64,000 nucleotides of DNA from JAGNLV01 sp964612145 (GTDB lineage: Bacteria > Zixibacteria > MSB-5A5 > GN15 > FEB-12): positions 62,001 through 126,000 of the forward strand of contig CAZTBP010000001.1 of NCBI GenBank assembly GCA_964612145.1. The letters are read 5' to 3'. The position numbers were made by a program, and so were the translations under genes. The stretch's first letter is position 1, and each line of letters begins with the position of its first letter. The notes under the pieces were generated by a model. That model ran no database searches. It was not told the origin of the DNA and was given only the letters and a program-made list of their open reading frames with translations. This document shows positions 49,918 to 58,670 of the stretch, piece after piece.

Positions 49918-50520
49918 TTATAATAGGTCTTTCAGTTCCTCCAGCAGAAGCTGGCGGGCCCGGTACAGCCTCGAATCGACCGTTCCCGGCGGGATTTTCA
50001 GGTAGCTGGCGATATCGGCGTAGTTCATTCCCTCGTAATGCCGAAGGACAAACGCGGCCCGGTACTGCGACGGCAACGCCTTGAGCGCCTTGTAAAAGCG
50101 CCCTTTTCCCTCGCCTTCCAGGAGTTTTTCCATCGGGCCGAGTTCCATCGATTCCGGGTCAAACCCCTTGTCGCCAAGGGCATCGAGCGACTCACTTTTC
50201 TCCTCGCGGCGGAGATGATTGTAGGCGGTGTTGCGGGCAATGGTCGAGAGCCAGGGGTAGAAGTCAAAACCTGTTTTAAATGTCTTCATATTTTCCCAAG
50301 CCTTCACAAATGACTCCTGCACAACGTCTTCCGCCTGATCAAACGACCCGAGCATGGCATAAATAAAACGAAAAAGTCGCTTATTATGGGCCCGGATCAG
50401 CTTGCCGAATGCCTTTTTGTCACCGTTTTGGGCCGCTTCTATCAGCGCCTGTTCCGGCGACTTGCTTCCATCCCGTGATACCGATTGCCCCTGATTTTCT
50501 TCCGGAAAAGTTTTACCCAC
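49918..50520 (-). CDS. ECF-family RNA polymerase sigma factor
   Basis: 200 residues. Region 2 is DQAEDVVQESFVKAWENMKTFKTGFDFYPWLSTIARNTAYNHLRRE and region 4 is LKALPSQYRAAFVLRHYEGMNYADIASYLKIPPGTVDSRLYRARQLLLEEL, joined by a longer linker than usual. The GTG start lies eight bases inside the end of holA. The adjacent zinc-finger anti-sigma factor and PspC/LiaF-like proteins make this an envelope-stress regulon. Confidence 0.92.
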   Translation of the reverse strand: MGKTFPEENQGQSVSRDGSKSPEQALIEAAQNGDKKAFGKLIRAHNKRLFRFIYAMLGSFDQAEDVVQESFVKAWENMKTFKTGFDFYPWLSTIARNTAYNHLRREEKSESLDALGDKGFDPESMELGPMEKLLEGEGKGRFYKALKALPSQYRAAFVLRHYEGMNYADIASYLKIPPGTVDSRLYRARQLLLEELKDLL

Positions 50521-51505
50521 GTCGATAGTCTCCCCCGGAAATCAGCCCGACCACCAGGATTTCAAGCGTCGTGCGGGGCGGCAGGTTGCCCCCGCGGAGC
50601 CGGGCCTCGGTCTCGGCCAGATCGACCAGAATCTGTTCCAGGCGGGCATTTTCGAACTGGTTGGCCTGCGGCTGAAGCCGCCTTGCCAGCCAGGCGATAT
50701 TCGGCGGAAGCTGTTTGCCATTGCGTAAAAGATACAGGCGGAGAAAATGAGATGACAGCAGCGTGCAAATGGTAACCGGAGAGTTGCCCTCAGCGATCAG
50801 CTTTTCGAGCATCCGCAGCACCCGTGCCGGCTCGCGGGTAACCACTTCTTCGGCCAGATTGAATATATTGAGCACCTCGTATCCGGCGGCAATGGTGTGG
50901 ACATCATCGACTGTAACCGTCTCCCCGCGCTTCTTGTAGTTGATGAGCTTTTCAACCTCGGCGACGACTGCTCCCAGATTTCCGGCGACCAGATCGACAA
51001 GAGTATCGCGCGCTTTCGGTTCAATCTCAATCCCGGCCTTTTGCAGCCGCCCCTGAATCTGCCCGGCGACCTCGCGCGGGGACAGCTTGGCAAATTCAAC
51101 TGCGTCGACCGCCCTCGAAATGGTTTTGAAAAAGGCGGAGTTTTTTTTCGGGGTACGGGCCGAGGGCGATGCGAAGACTATTATGCGGTTCGGGTCCGGC
51201 GGCTCAAGTATTTTGAGCACCTGTTGAACCTCTTTGGGTTTGTAGCTCTGGAACTCGGCGATATCAAACAACTGTCGTTCGCCGAGCATTGGCAGATTGG
51301 ACAGTTCCGCCAGCAGGTCCCTGTAGGAGGTCTTCCGGCCGTTGATTTTACGATAGTTGGTCGACAGCTGCGTGTCCGGCATGAACTGCCGGGCGAGGTA
51401 CTTGGTGGCCTCAATTTTTCGGTAATCCTCTTCCCCGAAAAAGTAGTACGCCGGTCGAAAAGTACCGGCGTTCACCTCTTTGAGCAGTTGCGTGGGGGTC
51501 AGCAT
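50513..51505 (-). CDS. holA: DNA polymerase III subunit delta
   Basis: 330 residues from the ATG at 51505; a TTG four codons earlier (51517) with GGGA upstream is an alternative. The HolA pattern is seen: YYFFGEEDYRKIEATKYLARQF near the start, PMLGERQLFDIAEFQ, LEPPDPNRIIVFASP, LSPREVAGQIQGRLQKAGIEIEPKARDTLVDLVAGNLGAVVAEVEKLINY and a C-terminal clamp-loader collar domain. It opens the sliding clamp in the replisome. Confidence 0.9.
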   Translation of the reverse strand: MLTPTQLLKEVNAGTFRPAYYFFGEEDYRKIEATKYLARQFMPDTQLSTNYRKINGRKTSYRDLLAELSNLPMLGERQLFDIAEFQSYKPKEVQQVLKILEPPDPNRIIVFASPSARTPKKNSAFFKTISRAVDAVEFAKLSPREVAGQIQGRLQKAGIEIEPKARDTLVDLVAGNLGAVVAEVEKLINYKKRGETVTVDDVHTIAAGYEVLNIFNLAEEVVTREPARVLRMLEKLIAEGNSPVTICTLLSSHFLRLYLLRNGKQLPPNIAWLARRLQPQANQFENARLEQILVDLAETEARLRGGNLPPRTTLEILVVGLISGGDYRRG

Positions 51506-51540
51506 GACAGTAAACAAAGTATCCCGTCATGCCCGACCCG

Positions 51541-51918
51541 TCAATCAAAAAGCTCGTCGTAGATCGGATTGTCGCGGGGCATCCAATCGAGGCTGAAGCG
51601 GTATTTCTCACGGTAATTCAGAGCTTTGTCGATCAACGGTCCGAAGTGATCGGGGAGCCCCTCGCGGCGGTTGACCGAGTTGACCACCTTGAGATTGTTA
51701 CCGTAGATCTGGTAGGTGTGGTTCGAAAAATACTTCTGGTTGCTGTCGATAAACTCCAGCAGAGCCAGCAGCGCCGCCAGATCACCATGAATCGGGTCGA
51801 CCGCTTTGAACGGCGCTTTGAATTTGATACCGATATCCGGTATATGGAAAGACACGACCATCGACTCTTCGACGGGAGCGTCTTTCGGCAGTTGTAGTGA
51901 GCCAAAGTAGCATTCCAT
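51541..51918 (-). CDS. Protein of unknown function
   Basis: 125 residues, no signal or membrane segment. The sequence is balanced and looks structured: ESMVVSFHIPDIGIKFKAPFKAVDPIHGDLAALLALLEFIDSNQK, followed by YQIYGNNLKVVNSVN. The strand-helix-strand order could suit an RNase-H-like or similar fold, but no catalytic set is evident. It is 23 bp upstream of the holA TTG and transcribed with it. Confidence 0.7.
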   Translation of the reverse strand: MECYFGSLQLPKDAPVEESMVVSFHIPDIGIKFKAPFKAVDPIHGDLAALLALLEFIDSNQKYFSNHTYQIYGNNLKVVNSVNRREGLPDHFGPLIDKALNYREKYRFSLDWMPRDNPIYDELFD

Positions 51919-52101
51919 GCCCGGTGTTACTGCAAGCTCCGTGCCTTCTTCTCTTGCAGGGCTAAGTTCCTTGTAATCAACGGCCTAACCCTGCAGGTAG
52001 AACTAAATTGCCAGTACCATCTATGCAAGTGACTTCACAATTAACCACAAGGCCCCGAATAAATTTGTTTTGGCTCCATAATCACCTTGCACTAGCGGCG
52101 C

Positions 52102-52758
52102 ATGTCATATTTTATTTCCCCCGTGACAAGCGCATTTGTCCGAACGGCGCGGGAAAACCGCTATCTCGCCGTCCTTAACGAAGACGGTACCTTCGTTAAT
52201 CTGGCCGGGCGGTACGAGTATCTCGAACTGCCCTATTATGTATCGCAGGATATCGAAAATAACGGCGGTGTGGTACGGCCGAACTGCCGTGACATGCTCG
52301 ATGCTTATGTCGTGCCGCTGTTTCTTGAAAAGGCAAAACTCGCCGGCCTTCCGGTCCCCGAGTATTTCATTACCAACAGCTATTTCGAGCCACCCGTAAT
52401 AGTCGATTCGGTCAACCCGTTTTCCAGCCGGAGCCGGACAGTCCTGAAAATGTCGCAGCAGAAGTCGGTGGCGAAATCGATCACCCGGAATTTCACCTAT
52501 GCCGCCTGCATCCAGGAACTTCCGCCCGATGCCCGGGTCGAGACGTTCCGCTCGGTTCTCGGCTGGTGTGTTGCGCCGAGGTACCGTGAGCTGTCCCGGC
52601 ACGTATGGGAGACCTTCGGTGTGCCGCTGGCGCGGGTCCGGGTAGTCCGGCCGCCCGACGGTGCCATCTTGTTCAGCCGAATCACTTCGCTCTTGCTCCA
52701 GGACCTCAAGCAGCGTGAGACAGATTATCTTCGTCAGAGAGTGACATGGGACGTATAG
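52102..52758 (+). CDS. RLAN-type (RimK-like ATP-grasp N-terminal) domain protein
   Basis: 218 residues. It corresponds in order and content to the RLAN domain that is usually fused in front of a RimK-like ATP-grasp enzyme: RTARENRYLAVLNEDGTFVNLAGRYEYLELPYYVSQDIE, then DMLDAYVVPLFLEKAKLAGL and PLARVRVVRPPDGAILFSRITSLLL. Here it is a separate gene overlapping the ATP-grasp gene by 13 bases. No ribosome-binding site is obvious at its ATG. The domain's biochemical role is not known. Confidence 0.7.
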   Translation: MSYFISPVTSAFVRTARENRYLAVLNEDGTFVNLAGRYEYLELPYYVSQDIENNGGVVRPNCRDMLDAYVVPLFLEKAKLAGLPVPEYFITNSYFEPPVIVDSVNPFSSRSRTVLKMSQQKSVAKSITRNFTYAACIQELPPDARVETFRSVLGWCVAPRYRELSRHVWETFGVPLARVRVVRPPDGAILFSRITSLLLQDLKQRETDYLRQRVTWDV

Positions 52759-53636
52759 GGGTTTACATCGAGCGCTATACCATTACGCGCTCCGATGAAA
52801 TGGCGGCGCTGATGCGCTTTGCAATGGTAGCCCGGAAACTCGGTCACGAGGTGGACTACCTGTTCCGCCCGGACATGTACAAGATCCCCCAGTACGACGC
52901 GATATTTATCCGTGCCCTGACCGATCCGCTCAATTCCTCCTATGTGGTGGCTCGAATGGCCGAAATGCACGGCGTTCGGGTGATCGATGATCCGGAATCG
53001 ATCCGGATCTGCTGTGACAAAGTCCACATGTATCGTCACCTGCAAAACCACAACATTCCGATGCCGGAAACGGTGTTCGTTGAGGAAGGGGATATCACCC
53101 GCGCACATGGCGAAAAGCTGTTGGAACGGATGGGGCGTCCCCTGGTGCTCAAGGCGCCGAATAGTAGTTTCTCGATGTATGTGGACAAAGTCGAGACGCC
53201 GCAGGATTTTGTGAGAATCGGTAACCGCTTTCTGAGACGATCCGATCGAATTGTCGTTCAGGGGTTCGTGCGGTCGAACTTCGACTGGCGGGTAGGGCTG
53301 GTTGGGGGCGAGGTATTGTATGTCTGTCAGTATACGATCCCCCGTAAACGGTGGAAGATTATCACCTATGTCGAAAACAACCGGGTGATCGAGGGCGCGG
53401 TAAAGGGAATCCCGGTAGAACAGGCAGATCCTCGGCTCCTTGATGTCGCCCGACAGGCAGCTGCAGCAATCGGCAGCGGCTTGTACGGAATAGACCTGAA
53501 GCAGACCGAGACCGGGTTCCTCGTCATTGAGGTCAACGACAACCCGACCATCAACTCCGGCGAAGAGGACCAGGCGGCCGGTGACCTTTACGAAAGGGTC
53601 ATCCGTTACCTGGTGGAGGGAAAGACGTCAGCGTGA
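52746..53636 (+). CDS. RimK-family ATP-grasp ligase
   Basis: 296 residues. An N-terminal pre-ATP-grasp domain (GRIGVYIERYTITRSDEMAALM) is followed by the ATP-grasp core with MYRHLQNHNIPMPETVF, PLVLKAPNSSFSMYVDKV, RSDRIVVQGFVRSNFDWRVGLVGGEVLYVCQY and VIEVNDNPTINSG, where Glu and Asn residues bind Mg-ATP. RimK enzymes add amino acids to protein or peptide carboxylates. The preceding gene holds its RLAN domain and the following one overlaps it by four bases. Confidence 0.88.
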   Translation: MGRIGVYIERYTITRSDEMAALMRFAMVARKLGHEVDYLFRPDMYKIPQYDAIFIRALTDPLNSSYVVARMAEMHGVRVIDDPESIRICCDKVHMYRHLQNHNIPMPETVFVEEGDITRAHGEKLLERMGRPLVLKAPNSSFSMYVDKVETPQDFVRIGNRFLRRSDRIVVQGFVRSNFDWRVGLVGGEVLYVCQYTIPRKRWKIITYVENNRVIEGAVKGIPVEQADPRLLDVARQAAAAIGSGLYGIDLKQTETGFLVIEVNDNPTINSGEEDQAAGDLYERVIRYLVEGKTSA

Positions 53637-54751
53637 CCGAACTATACAAAATCCGACTGGCCGCGCTTTCAGATCTGGACGGTCTCGTACAACTGGAGGA
53701 GCGGGCTTTCGCAACCGATCGCTTTCACCGGGAACAGATTGAATACCTTGTGGAGGAGGCCCATTCGTCGATGTATGTAGTTGAGAGCGAACAGAAGACT
53801 CTGGGGGCAGCGTATATGCTGTGGCGGCGCCGTTCCCCGGTGGGGCGGCTGTATAATATTGCCGTTGATCCCGACGCCCGGGGCCGGGGTATCGGGCAAC
53901 GGCTGCTCGATGTCTGTGTGCAGGAAGCAGGCTGGCGGGATTGCTCAACCCTTTCGTTGGAGGTCCGCGCCGATAATTTCGGCGCCATCGCTCTTTACCA
54001 ACGCAACAAATTTGAACTCACCGAAAAACTCCCGGGCTATTACGACGACGGTTCGACAGGTTTGCGAATGACTCGGCCGATAGCCGAAGCACGACCGAAG
54101 GAGTTTCGACTCGACGTTCCGTATTACGCGCAGAGTCTGGACTTTACCTGTGGCCCGGCCGCTTTGCTAATGGCCATGCATTATTTCCGACCGGACTTCA
54201 GGCCGGACCGCCTTACCGAACTGAACATCTGGAAAGAGGCCACACTGATTTATACGACTTCCGGAATGGGTGGTACCGGGCCGTTCGGGCTGGCTCTCTC
54301 GGCCAGGCGGCGTGGTTTCTCGACCCGGGTGCTGCTTTCGAAGAACCAGACTCCATTCTTCTCTTCGGTGCGAACCAAAGACAAGCGGCGAATTATCAAG
54401 CTTGTTCACGAGGATCTCCGCAGACAAGCCTATGCCGACGGAATCCCTATCTCCTACTATGACTTCCCGTTTGATGACATCGCCGTGGAAATGCTACGCG
54501 GCCGTGTCCCCATCGTCTTGATAAGCACCTTCCATCTGCACGGGGATCGCGCGCCACACTGGGTAGTGATGACAGGGTTCGACCAGGAACACGTGTATTT
54601 TCACGATCCGTACGAGACGGAATACGGCTCCAGACCGCATCGGGCGCGCAACGTTAAGATTCCCCTGACAATGTTCTCCCGGATGCGCAAGTACGGACGG
54701 GATCTTTACAAAAGCGTGATATTTGTCGGACCGGAGGAATTCTCGCTTTGA
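53633..54751 (+). CDS. GNAT acetyltransferase fused to a C39-like peptidase
   Basis: 372 residues from a GTG (GTGA overlap). Residues 1-150 are a GNAT domain (LYNIAVDPDARGRGIGQRLLDVC, acetyl-CoA loop RGRGIG; LSLEVRADNFGAIALYQRNKFE). Residues 158-372 are a papain-like C39/DUF3335 domain with Cys173 in LDFTCGPAALLMAM, His309 in APHWVVMTGF and Asp325 in FHDPYE. The fusion with RLAN/RimK neighbours is a known amidoligase-type gene set. It would acetylate and cleave a small peptide conjugate; the substrate is unknown. Confidence 0.85.
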   Translation: MTELYKIRLAALSDLDGLVQLEERAFATDRFHREQIEYLVEEAHSSMYVVESEQKTLGAAYMLWRRRSPVGRLYNIAVDPDARGRGIGQRLLDVCVQEAGWRDCSTLSLEVRADNFGAIALYQRNKFELTEKLPGYYDDGSTGLRMTRPIAEARPKEFRLDVPYYAQSLDFTCGPAALLMAMHYFRPDFRPDRLTELNIWKEATLIYTTSGMGGTGPFGLALSARRRGFSTRVLLSKNQTPFFSSVRTKDKRRIIKLVHEDLRRQAYADGIPISYYDFPFDDIAVEMLRGRVPIVLISTFHLHGDRAPHWVVMTGFDQEHVYFHDPYETEYGSRPHRARNVKIPLTMFSRMRKYGRDLYKSVIFVGPEEFSL

Positions 54752-54758
54752 ATCACAA

Positions 54759-54784
54759 AAGCCCGGCGCAAATGCACCGGGCTT
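54759..54784. terminator. Bidirectional terminator
   Basis: AAGCCCGG and CCGGGCTT form a perfect 8-bp stem with a 10-base loop, preceded by AA and followed by CTAATTT. It lies between the convergent genes ending at 54751 and 54811. Confidence 0.65.
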
Positions 54785-54810
54785 CTAATTTAGCTATTAC
54801 TACTCTGAAC

Positions 54811-57399
54811 TTACGGGCACGCCGGCGGGACCGGGCCGCCGCGAAACAGGAAGTCGACCAAGAATGTCACGTCACCGACATCGACTGCTCCGCCCTGAGC
54901 ATCGGAATCAGCCTGTTCGGGGCACGGCGGGGGCGGGCCGCCGGAAAACAGGTAGCCGACAGTGTAGGTCAGGTCGGAGACGTTCACCCCACCGTCGTCG
55001 TTGACGTCGCCGCGCCTTTCGCAGCAGCAGGCATCGCCGATACCGTCGTTGTCCGAGTCCGCCTGGTTGGAGTTCGGGACATCGACACAGTTATCAACAT
55101 CACCGCAGATACCATCGGCATCGATATCATTGTCCGAGTCGTTCGGGCAGGCATCACAGGGATCCCCGATGCCGTCACTGTCGCTGTCGGCCTGATCGAC
55201 ATTGACGATATCGGGACAGTTGTCACAGGCGTCTCCCAAACCGTCGCCATCCGTATCTGCCTGATCGGCGTTGGCGGTACCCGGGCAATTGTCGCAGACA
55301 TCGCCGACACCATCGGCGTCCGCGTCGGCTTGATCGAAGTTGTAGGTATCCGGGCAGTTGTCATCGGGGCAGTCGTTGGACGGGTTCCCCGGATCGCCAA
55401 ATTCGTCACCGTCGGAATCAACACAGGTATAGGACCCGTCGATGACAAACGTTTTTTGAGTCGCCGAAAAGGCGCTCCACTGGCCCTCAGCATCCTGTCC
55501 GCGGACGCGGTAGAAATAGGTCCCTACCGGCTTGTTTGTAAACGAATAGCTGGTGTCGGTCAGGCTCGATGAAATGACTGTCTCAGTAGCGTAGTTATCG
55601 ATTGGATAAATGTCGTCGACATAGATCCCCTCCTCGAGAACTGCGCCATCCGTATCGTACGATATCCGCGCATAAATCTCCTGACCCGCATACGCTGACA
55701 GGTCGAAGCGGGCCGTGATCCAGCCCCCGGAACTGCCGGTGATTCCGTGTCCCCGGTTGTTGCCATACGGATTGGTCGTGGTTGTTATGTTGCCGGGGAT
55801 ACTCGTGAACGCGACACCGTCAGGTGAAACCTCTACATAGGCATAGTCCCAGTTAATCTCGATATCGTACCAGGCAGAGAACTCCAGCGAATCCGCCGGC
55901 TGGACCTGAAGAGGGGCAGCCGACTGGATCCACCTGTAACTGGCGTTCTGCGCCCCCGAAAAAAAGCTGGTCGGGCCGGACTGTGCCCGCGCGGAGCTGA
56001 TACTGAAGTCATTGTTGTCGAAGTTGTCAAAATTGTCCGCTGGGTCGGTCGTACGCTGGTATCCCTGTAGTTCGACCAGTTCCCAGGCAAGCGGCGGATT
56101 GAGGGTATCTTCGAGTGTCCATTCGACAACAAACGCGGCGGCATCGACAGTGTCGTCAACGAACAACGACGGCTGGTCGGGCGGCATGACCTCATATATA
56201 TTGTCAGCCGTGCGCATCAAAAACAATGCCGGGCCGAGATTCTCGCTGGTTAGCTGGGGGATGCGGGCCGGATCGGGCCAGAAACCGTCACCGCTGGAAC
56301 CGATCTCGATCGTAAACGCATAGTTCTTATCTTTGGCGAACTGTTCGCCGTAACCCCAGTCGTCAGATACACCGTTGGCCGGGTACAACTCGTGGGAAGG
56401 GACAGGAGCGTACCCGTTGTACGCAGCCATCGAGTCGCCCAGTACTGTAAACAGGTCGTTTTCAGGCGTGAACACATAATCATAACCGTACGGCCAGAGA
56501 ATCAGGTTTGAGTAGGAGTGGTAATACACGGTGGTGACGAACTCGCGAGCCGATATGAAGTCGCGCATGTTCTGAGTTTCCGGTTCGGAGAAAGGCGCGG
56601 AACCGCGGTAGGTCGCGTCGTCGGTGTAGGGCGAGGAGCCGCTATTATCGTAGGCCCACGCGTAACCGAAGTTCCGGTTGAGATCCACCCCGTAGGTGCC
56701 GTCACCGTTGTTGCGTCGGTTTTTCCGCCAGAGGCCGCCGCCGTTGGGCGCAATGACCTCGTTGTGGTAGTAACCGTCGGGATTGACCATCGGGACAAAC
56801 CAGATTTCACGGCTGTTTACGAGATCGGTGATATCCGGATCGGCGCCATAGTTGTCAAGAAGGTGATCCATGATGTGAAAGACCGTCAGCGGTGTGATAA
56901 CCTCGCGGGCGTGGATCGCCGCCGTGAACAGCACCTCGGGCTCATCGGTCTCGTCGACATTGGGGTTATCGGAAATCTTCACCGCCCATACCGGACGCCC
57001 TTCGATAGTACTTCCGAGATTGATTTTCGAGGAGATAACGCCCGGGTTCTCGGATACAAGCGTATCCAGATAGGCATTGACCTCAGACAGCGTCATGTAG
57101 CCGCCCATGTCCCGCTTGGTATCCAGCCGTGACCGATAGAATTCGACGACGTCGTCATGGACAATCTCGGTTCGGAACCCGAGCTCCTGAATCTGCTGCA
57201 GTTCTTCATCGTTGACAAACGCTTCGACAACGCCGTCGCCCTTCCAGACGATATCAAGATGAAGAGCACGCAATTTCGGCAGGTCTGCTTTGTTATCGAT
57301 AAATATCTTCGTCTGAGCCGGACCTGCGAAAACCGGGAGAGCCGATGAGACAAGGAGTATCAGGACAGAAAGGCAGAGGACCGGGCGGCGGATATACAT
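54811..57399 (-). CDS. Secreted M14 zinc carboxypeptidase with TSP3 and dockerin-like repeats
   Basis: 862 residues from the ATG at 57399 (GGAGG five bases upstream) with a signal peptide (MYIRRPVLCLSVLILLVSSALPVFA). The M14 domain has zinc ligands His163 and Glu166 (AIHAREVI), His294 (YYHSYSNLILWPYGY) and catalytic Glu365 (FTIEIGS), with NPDGY and DLNRNFGY between. A beta-sandwich and an FN3-like segment follow, then five thrombospondin type-3 repeats (DNCPxxxNxDQADxDxDGxGDxCD) and two dockerin-like units (GDVNDDGGVNVSDLTY, GAVDVGDVTFLVDFLFRGG). It is predicted to be extracellular. Confidence 0.92.
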   Translation of the reverse strand: MYIRRPVLCLSVLILLVSSALPVFAGPAQTKIFIDNKADLPKLRALHLDIVWKGDGVVEAFVNDEELQQIQELGFRTEIVHDDVVEFYRSRLDTKRDMGGYMTLSEVNAYLDTLVSENPGVISSKINLGSTIEGRPVWAVKISDNPNVDETDEPEVLFTAAIHAREVITPLTVFHIMDHLLDNYGADPDITDLVNSREIWFVPMVNPDGYYHNEVIAPNGGGLWRKNRRNNGDGTYGVDLNRNFGYAWAYDNSGSSPYTDDATYRGSAPFSEPETQNMRDFISAREFVTTVYYHSYSNLILWPYGYDYVFTPENDLFTVLGDSMAAYNGYAPVPSHELYPANGVSDDWGYGEQFAKDKNYAFTIEIGSSGDGFWPDPARIPQLTSENLGPALFLMRTADNIYEVMPPDQPSLFVDDTVDAAAFVVEWTLEDTLNPPLAWELVELQGYQRTTDPADNFDNFDNNDFSISSARAQSGPTSFFSGAQNASYRWIQSAAPLQVQPADSLEFSAWYDIEINWDYAYVEVSPDGVAFTSIPGNITTTTNPYGNNRGHGITGSSGGWITARFDLSAYAGQEIYARISYDTDGAVLEEGIYVDDIYPIDNYATETVISSSLTDTSYSFTNKPVGTYFYRVRGQDAEGQWSAFSATQKTFVIDGSYTCVDSDGDEFGDPGNPSNDCPDDNCPDTYNFDQADADADGVGDVCDNCPGTANADQADTDGDGLGDACDNCPDIVNVDQADSDSDGIGDPCDACPNDSDNDIDADGICGDVDNCVDVPNSNQADSDNDGIGDACCCERRGDVNDDGGVNVSDLTYTVGYLFSGGPPPPCPEQADSDAQGGAVDVGDVTFLVDFLFRGGPVPPACP

Positions 57400-57436
57400 G
57401 AATGCCTCCAAAGGTGAGAATCAATCTGGCTGTCTT

Positions 57437-57464
57437 AATATATCGGTTTTTGAAGTCTTTACAA
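57437..57464 (-). promoter_or_regulatory. Sigma-70-type promoter of the carboxypeptidase gene
   Basis: Minus strand: TTGTAA (57459-57464) and TATATT (57437-57442) are 16 bases apart, about 40 bp before the ATG at 57399. Confidence 0.45.
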
Positions 57465-57497
57465 AAGGTTTTGGGCAGCGCGCAGGAATTAGCGGCC

Positions 57498-58670
57498 TTA
57501 TCGATCGGGGGGGATTTCCGGCAGATTATCGCCGGTCAGTTCGACAAACACTTTTTCCGCGTACCGGTCGGTCATGCCGGCGATATAGTCGGTAATGACG
57601 CGCCATTGCTCCTCAGTCAGCAGCATCTCGCGAAAACGCTCCGGCAGCAAACCCGGATTTCGGCTCAAGGCTTCATAGATTGCGGTGATAATCGTCCTTG
57701 CCCGCTGCGACATGGCGGTGAGCCTCGGATGGCGATACAATCGGTCAAAGAGAAACTGTTTGAGATCGGTCACGATTGCATGCATTTCCTCCGAGTAGCC
57801 GGTCAGTTTCTTTTGACTTTGCCGAACATCCGCAATCGAGCCGACACCGGTTTTCTCGATCTGTGATCGGGAATGCTCTAATACATCAGTAGCCACAAGA
57901 TTGATCAATTGCCTGACGACAGCGTAGCGCCGCTGATCGGCCGGGAGAGAGCCAAATGATACATCGCTTTCAAGCTTTAGCACATCCCAGAATCTCAGCC
58001 CACGAAGCATGTCGAGATTTATCAATTCGGACGACAATCCGTCGTCGATATCGTGTGCATTGTATGCGATCTCATCGGCGATATCGACCAGCCCCGCCTC
58101 CAGTGTCGGGTGGTCGTGGTCATCGAATTCGTCGACACGGATATCGTATGTGGTCTCATGCTTGACAATGCCTTCGCGGACCTCGTAGGTCAGGTTCAGC
58201 CCGGGATGCTCGGGATACCGCTGTTCAAGCAGATCGACAACTCGCAGGGATTGCCGGTTATGATTGAATCCGCCGTGTTCGCGCAGCAATTCCTCAAGAG
58301 CATCCTCGCCGGAGTGTCCGAACGGGGTATGGCCAAGGTCATGCACCAGCGCTACCGCCTCGGCCAGGTCCTCATTGAGCCGCAGGCAGCGGGCCATGGT
58401 CCGCGAAATCTGGGCAACCTCGATGGTGTGGGTCAGGCGGGTGCGGAAGTGATCGCGCTCGTGCGGGATAAACACCTGCGTCTTGTATTCGAGGCGCCGG
58501 AAGGTTGCGGCGTGCACGATCCGATCCCGGTCTCGCTGATACGCTGTGCGAAGATTATGTTCGGGCTGGGGAAACGTTCGGCCGCGCGTCTCTGCCGCCA
58601 GGGCGGCATACGGCGCCAGATGCTCGCGCTCATAGCGTTCGATGTCGGACCGGGTGAGAAGTTTTGTCAT
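57498..58670 (-). CDS. dgt: dGTPase (deoxyguanosinetriphosphate triphosphohydrolase-like)
   Basis: 390 residues from the ATG at 58670, coupled by ATGA to the previous gene. The HD metal site is RLTHTIEVAQ, LVHDLGHTPFGHSGE and DIADEIAYNAHDIDD, with RDRDRIVHAATFRRLEYKTQVF at the start, as in the dNTP triphosphohydrolase family. The enzyme releases triphosphate from dNTPs. Its presence at the end of an operon of exported proteins is probably incidental. Confidence 0.93.
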   Translation of the reverse strand: MTKLLTRSDIERYEREHLAPYAALAAETRGRTFPQPEHNLRTAYQRDRDRIVHAATFRRLEYKTQVFIPHERDHFRTRLTHTIEVAQISRTMARCLRLNEDLAEAVALVHDLGHTPFGHSGEDALEELLREHGGFNHNRQSLRVVDLLEQRYPEHPGLNLTYEVREGIVKHETTYDIRVDEFDDHDHPTLEAGLVDIADEIAYNAHDIDDGLSSELINLDMLRGLRFWDVLKLESDVSFGSLPADQRRYAVVRQLINLVATDVLEHSRSQIEKTGVGSIADVRQSQKKLTGYSEEMHAIVTDLKQFLFDRLYRHPRLTAMSQRARTIITAIYEALSRNPGLLPERFREMLLTEEQWRVITDYIAGMTDRYAEKVFVELTGDNLPEIPPDR

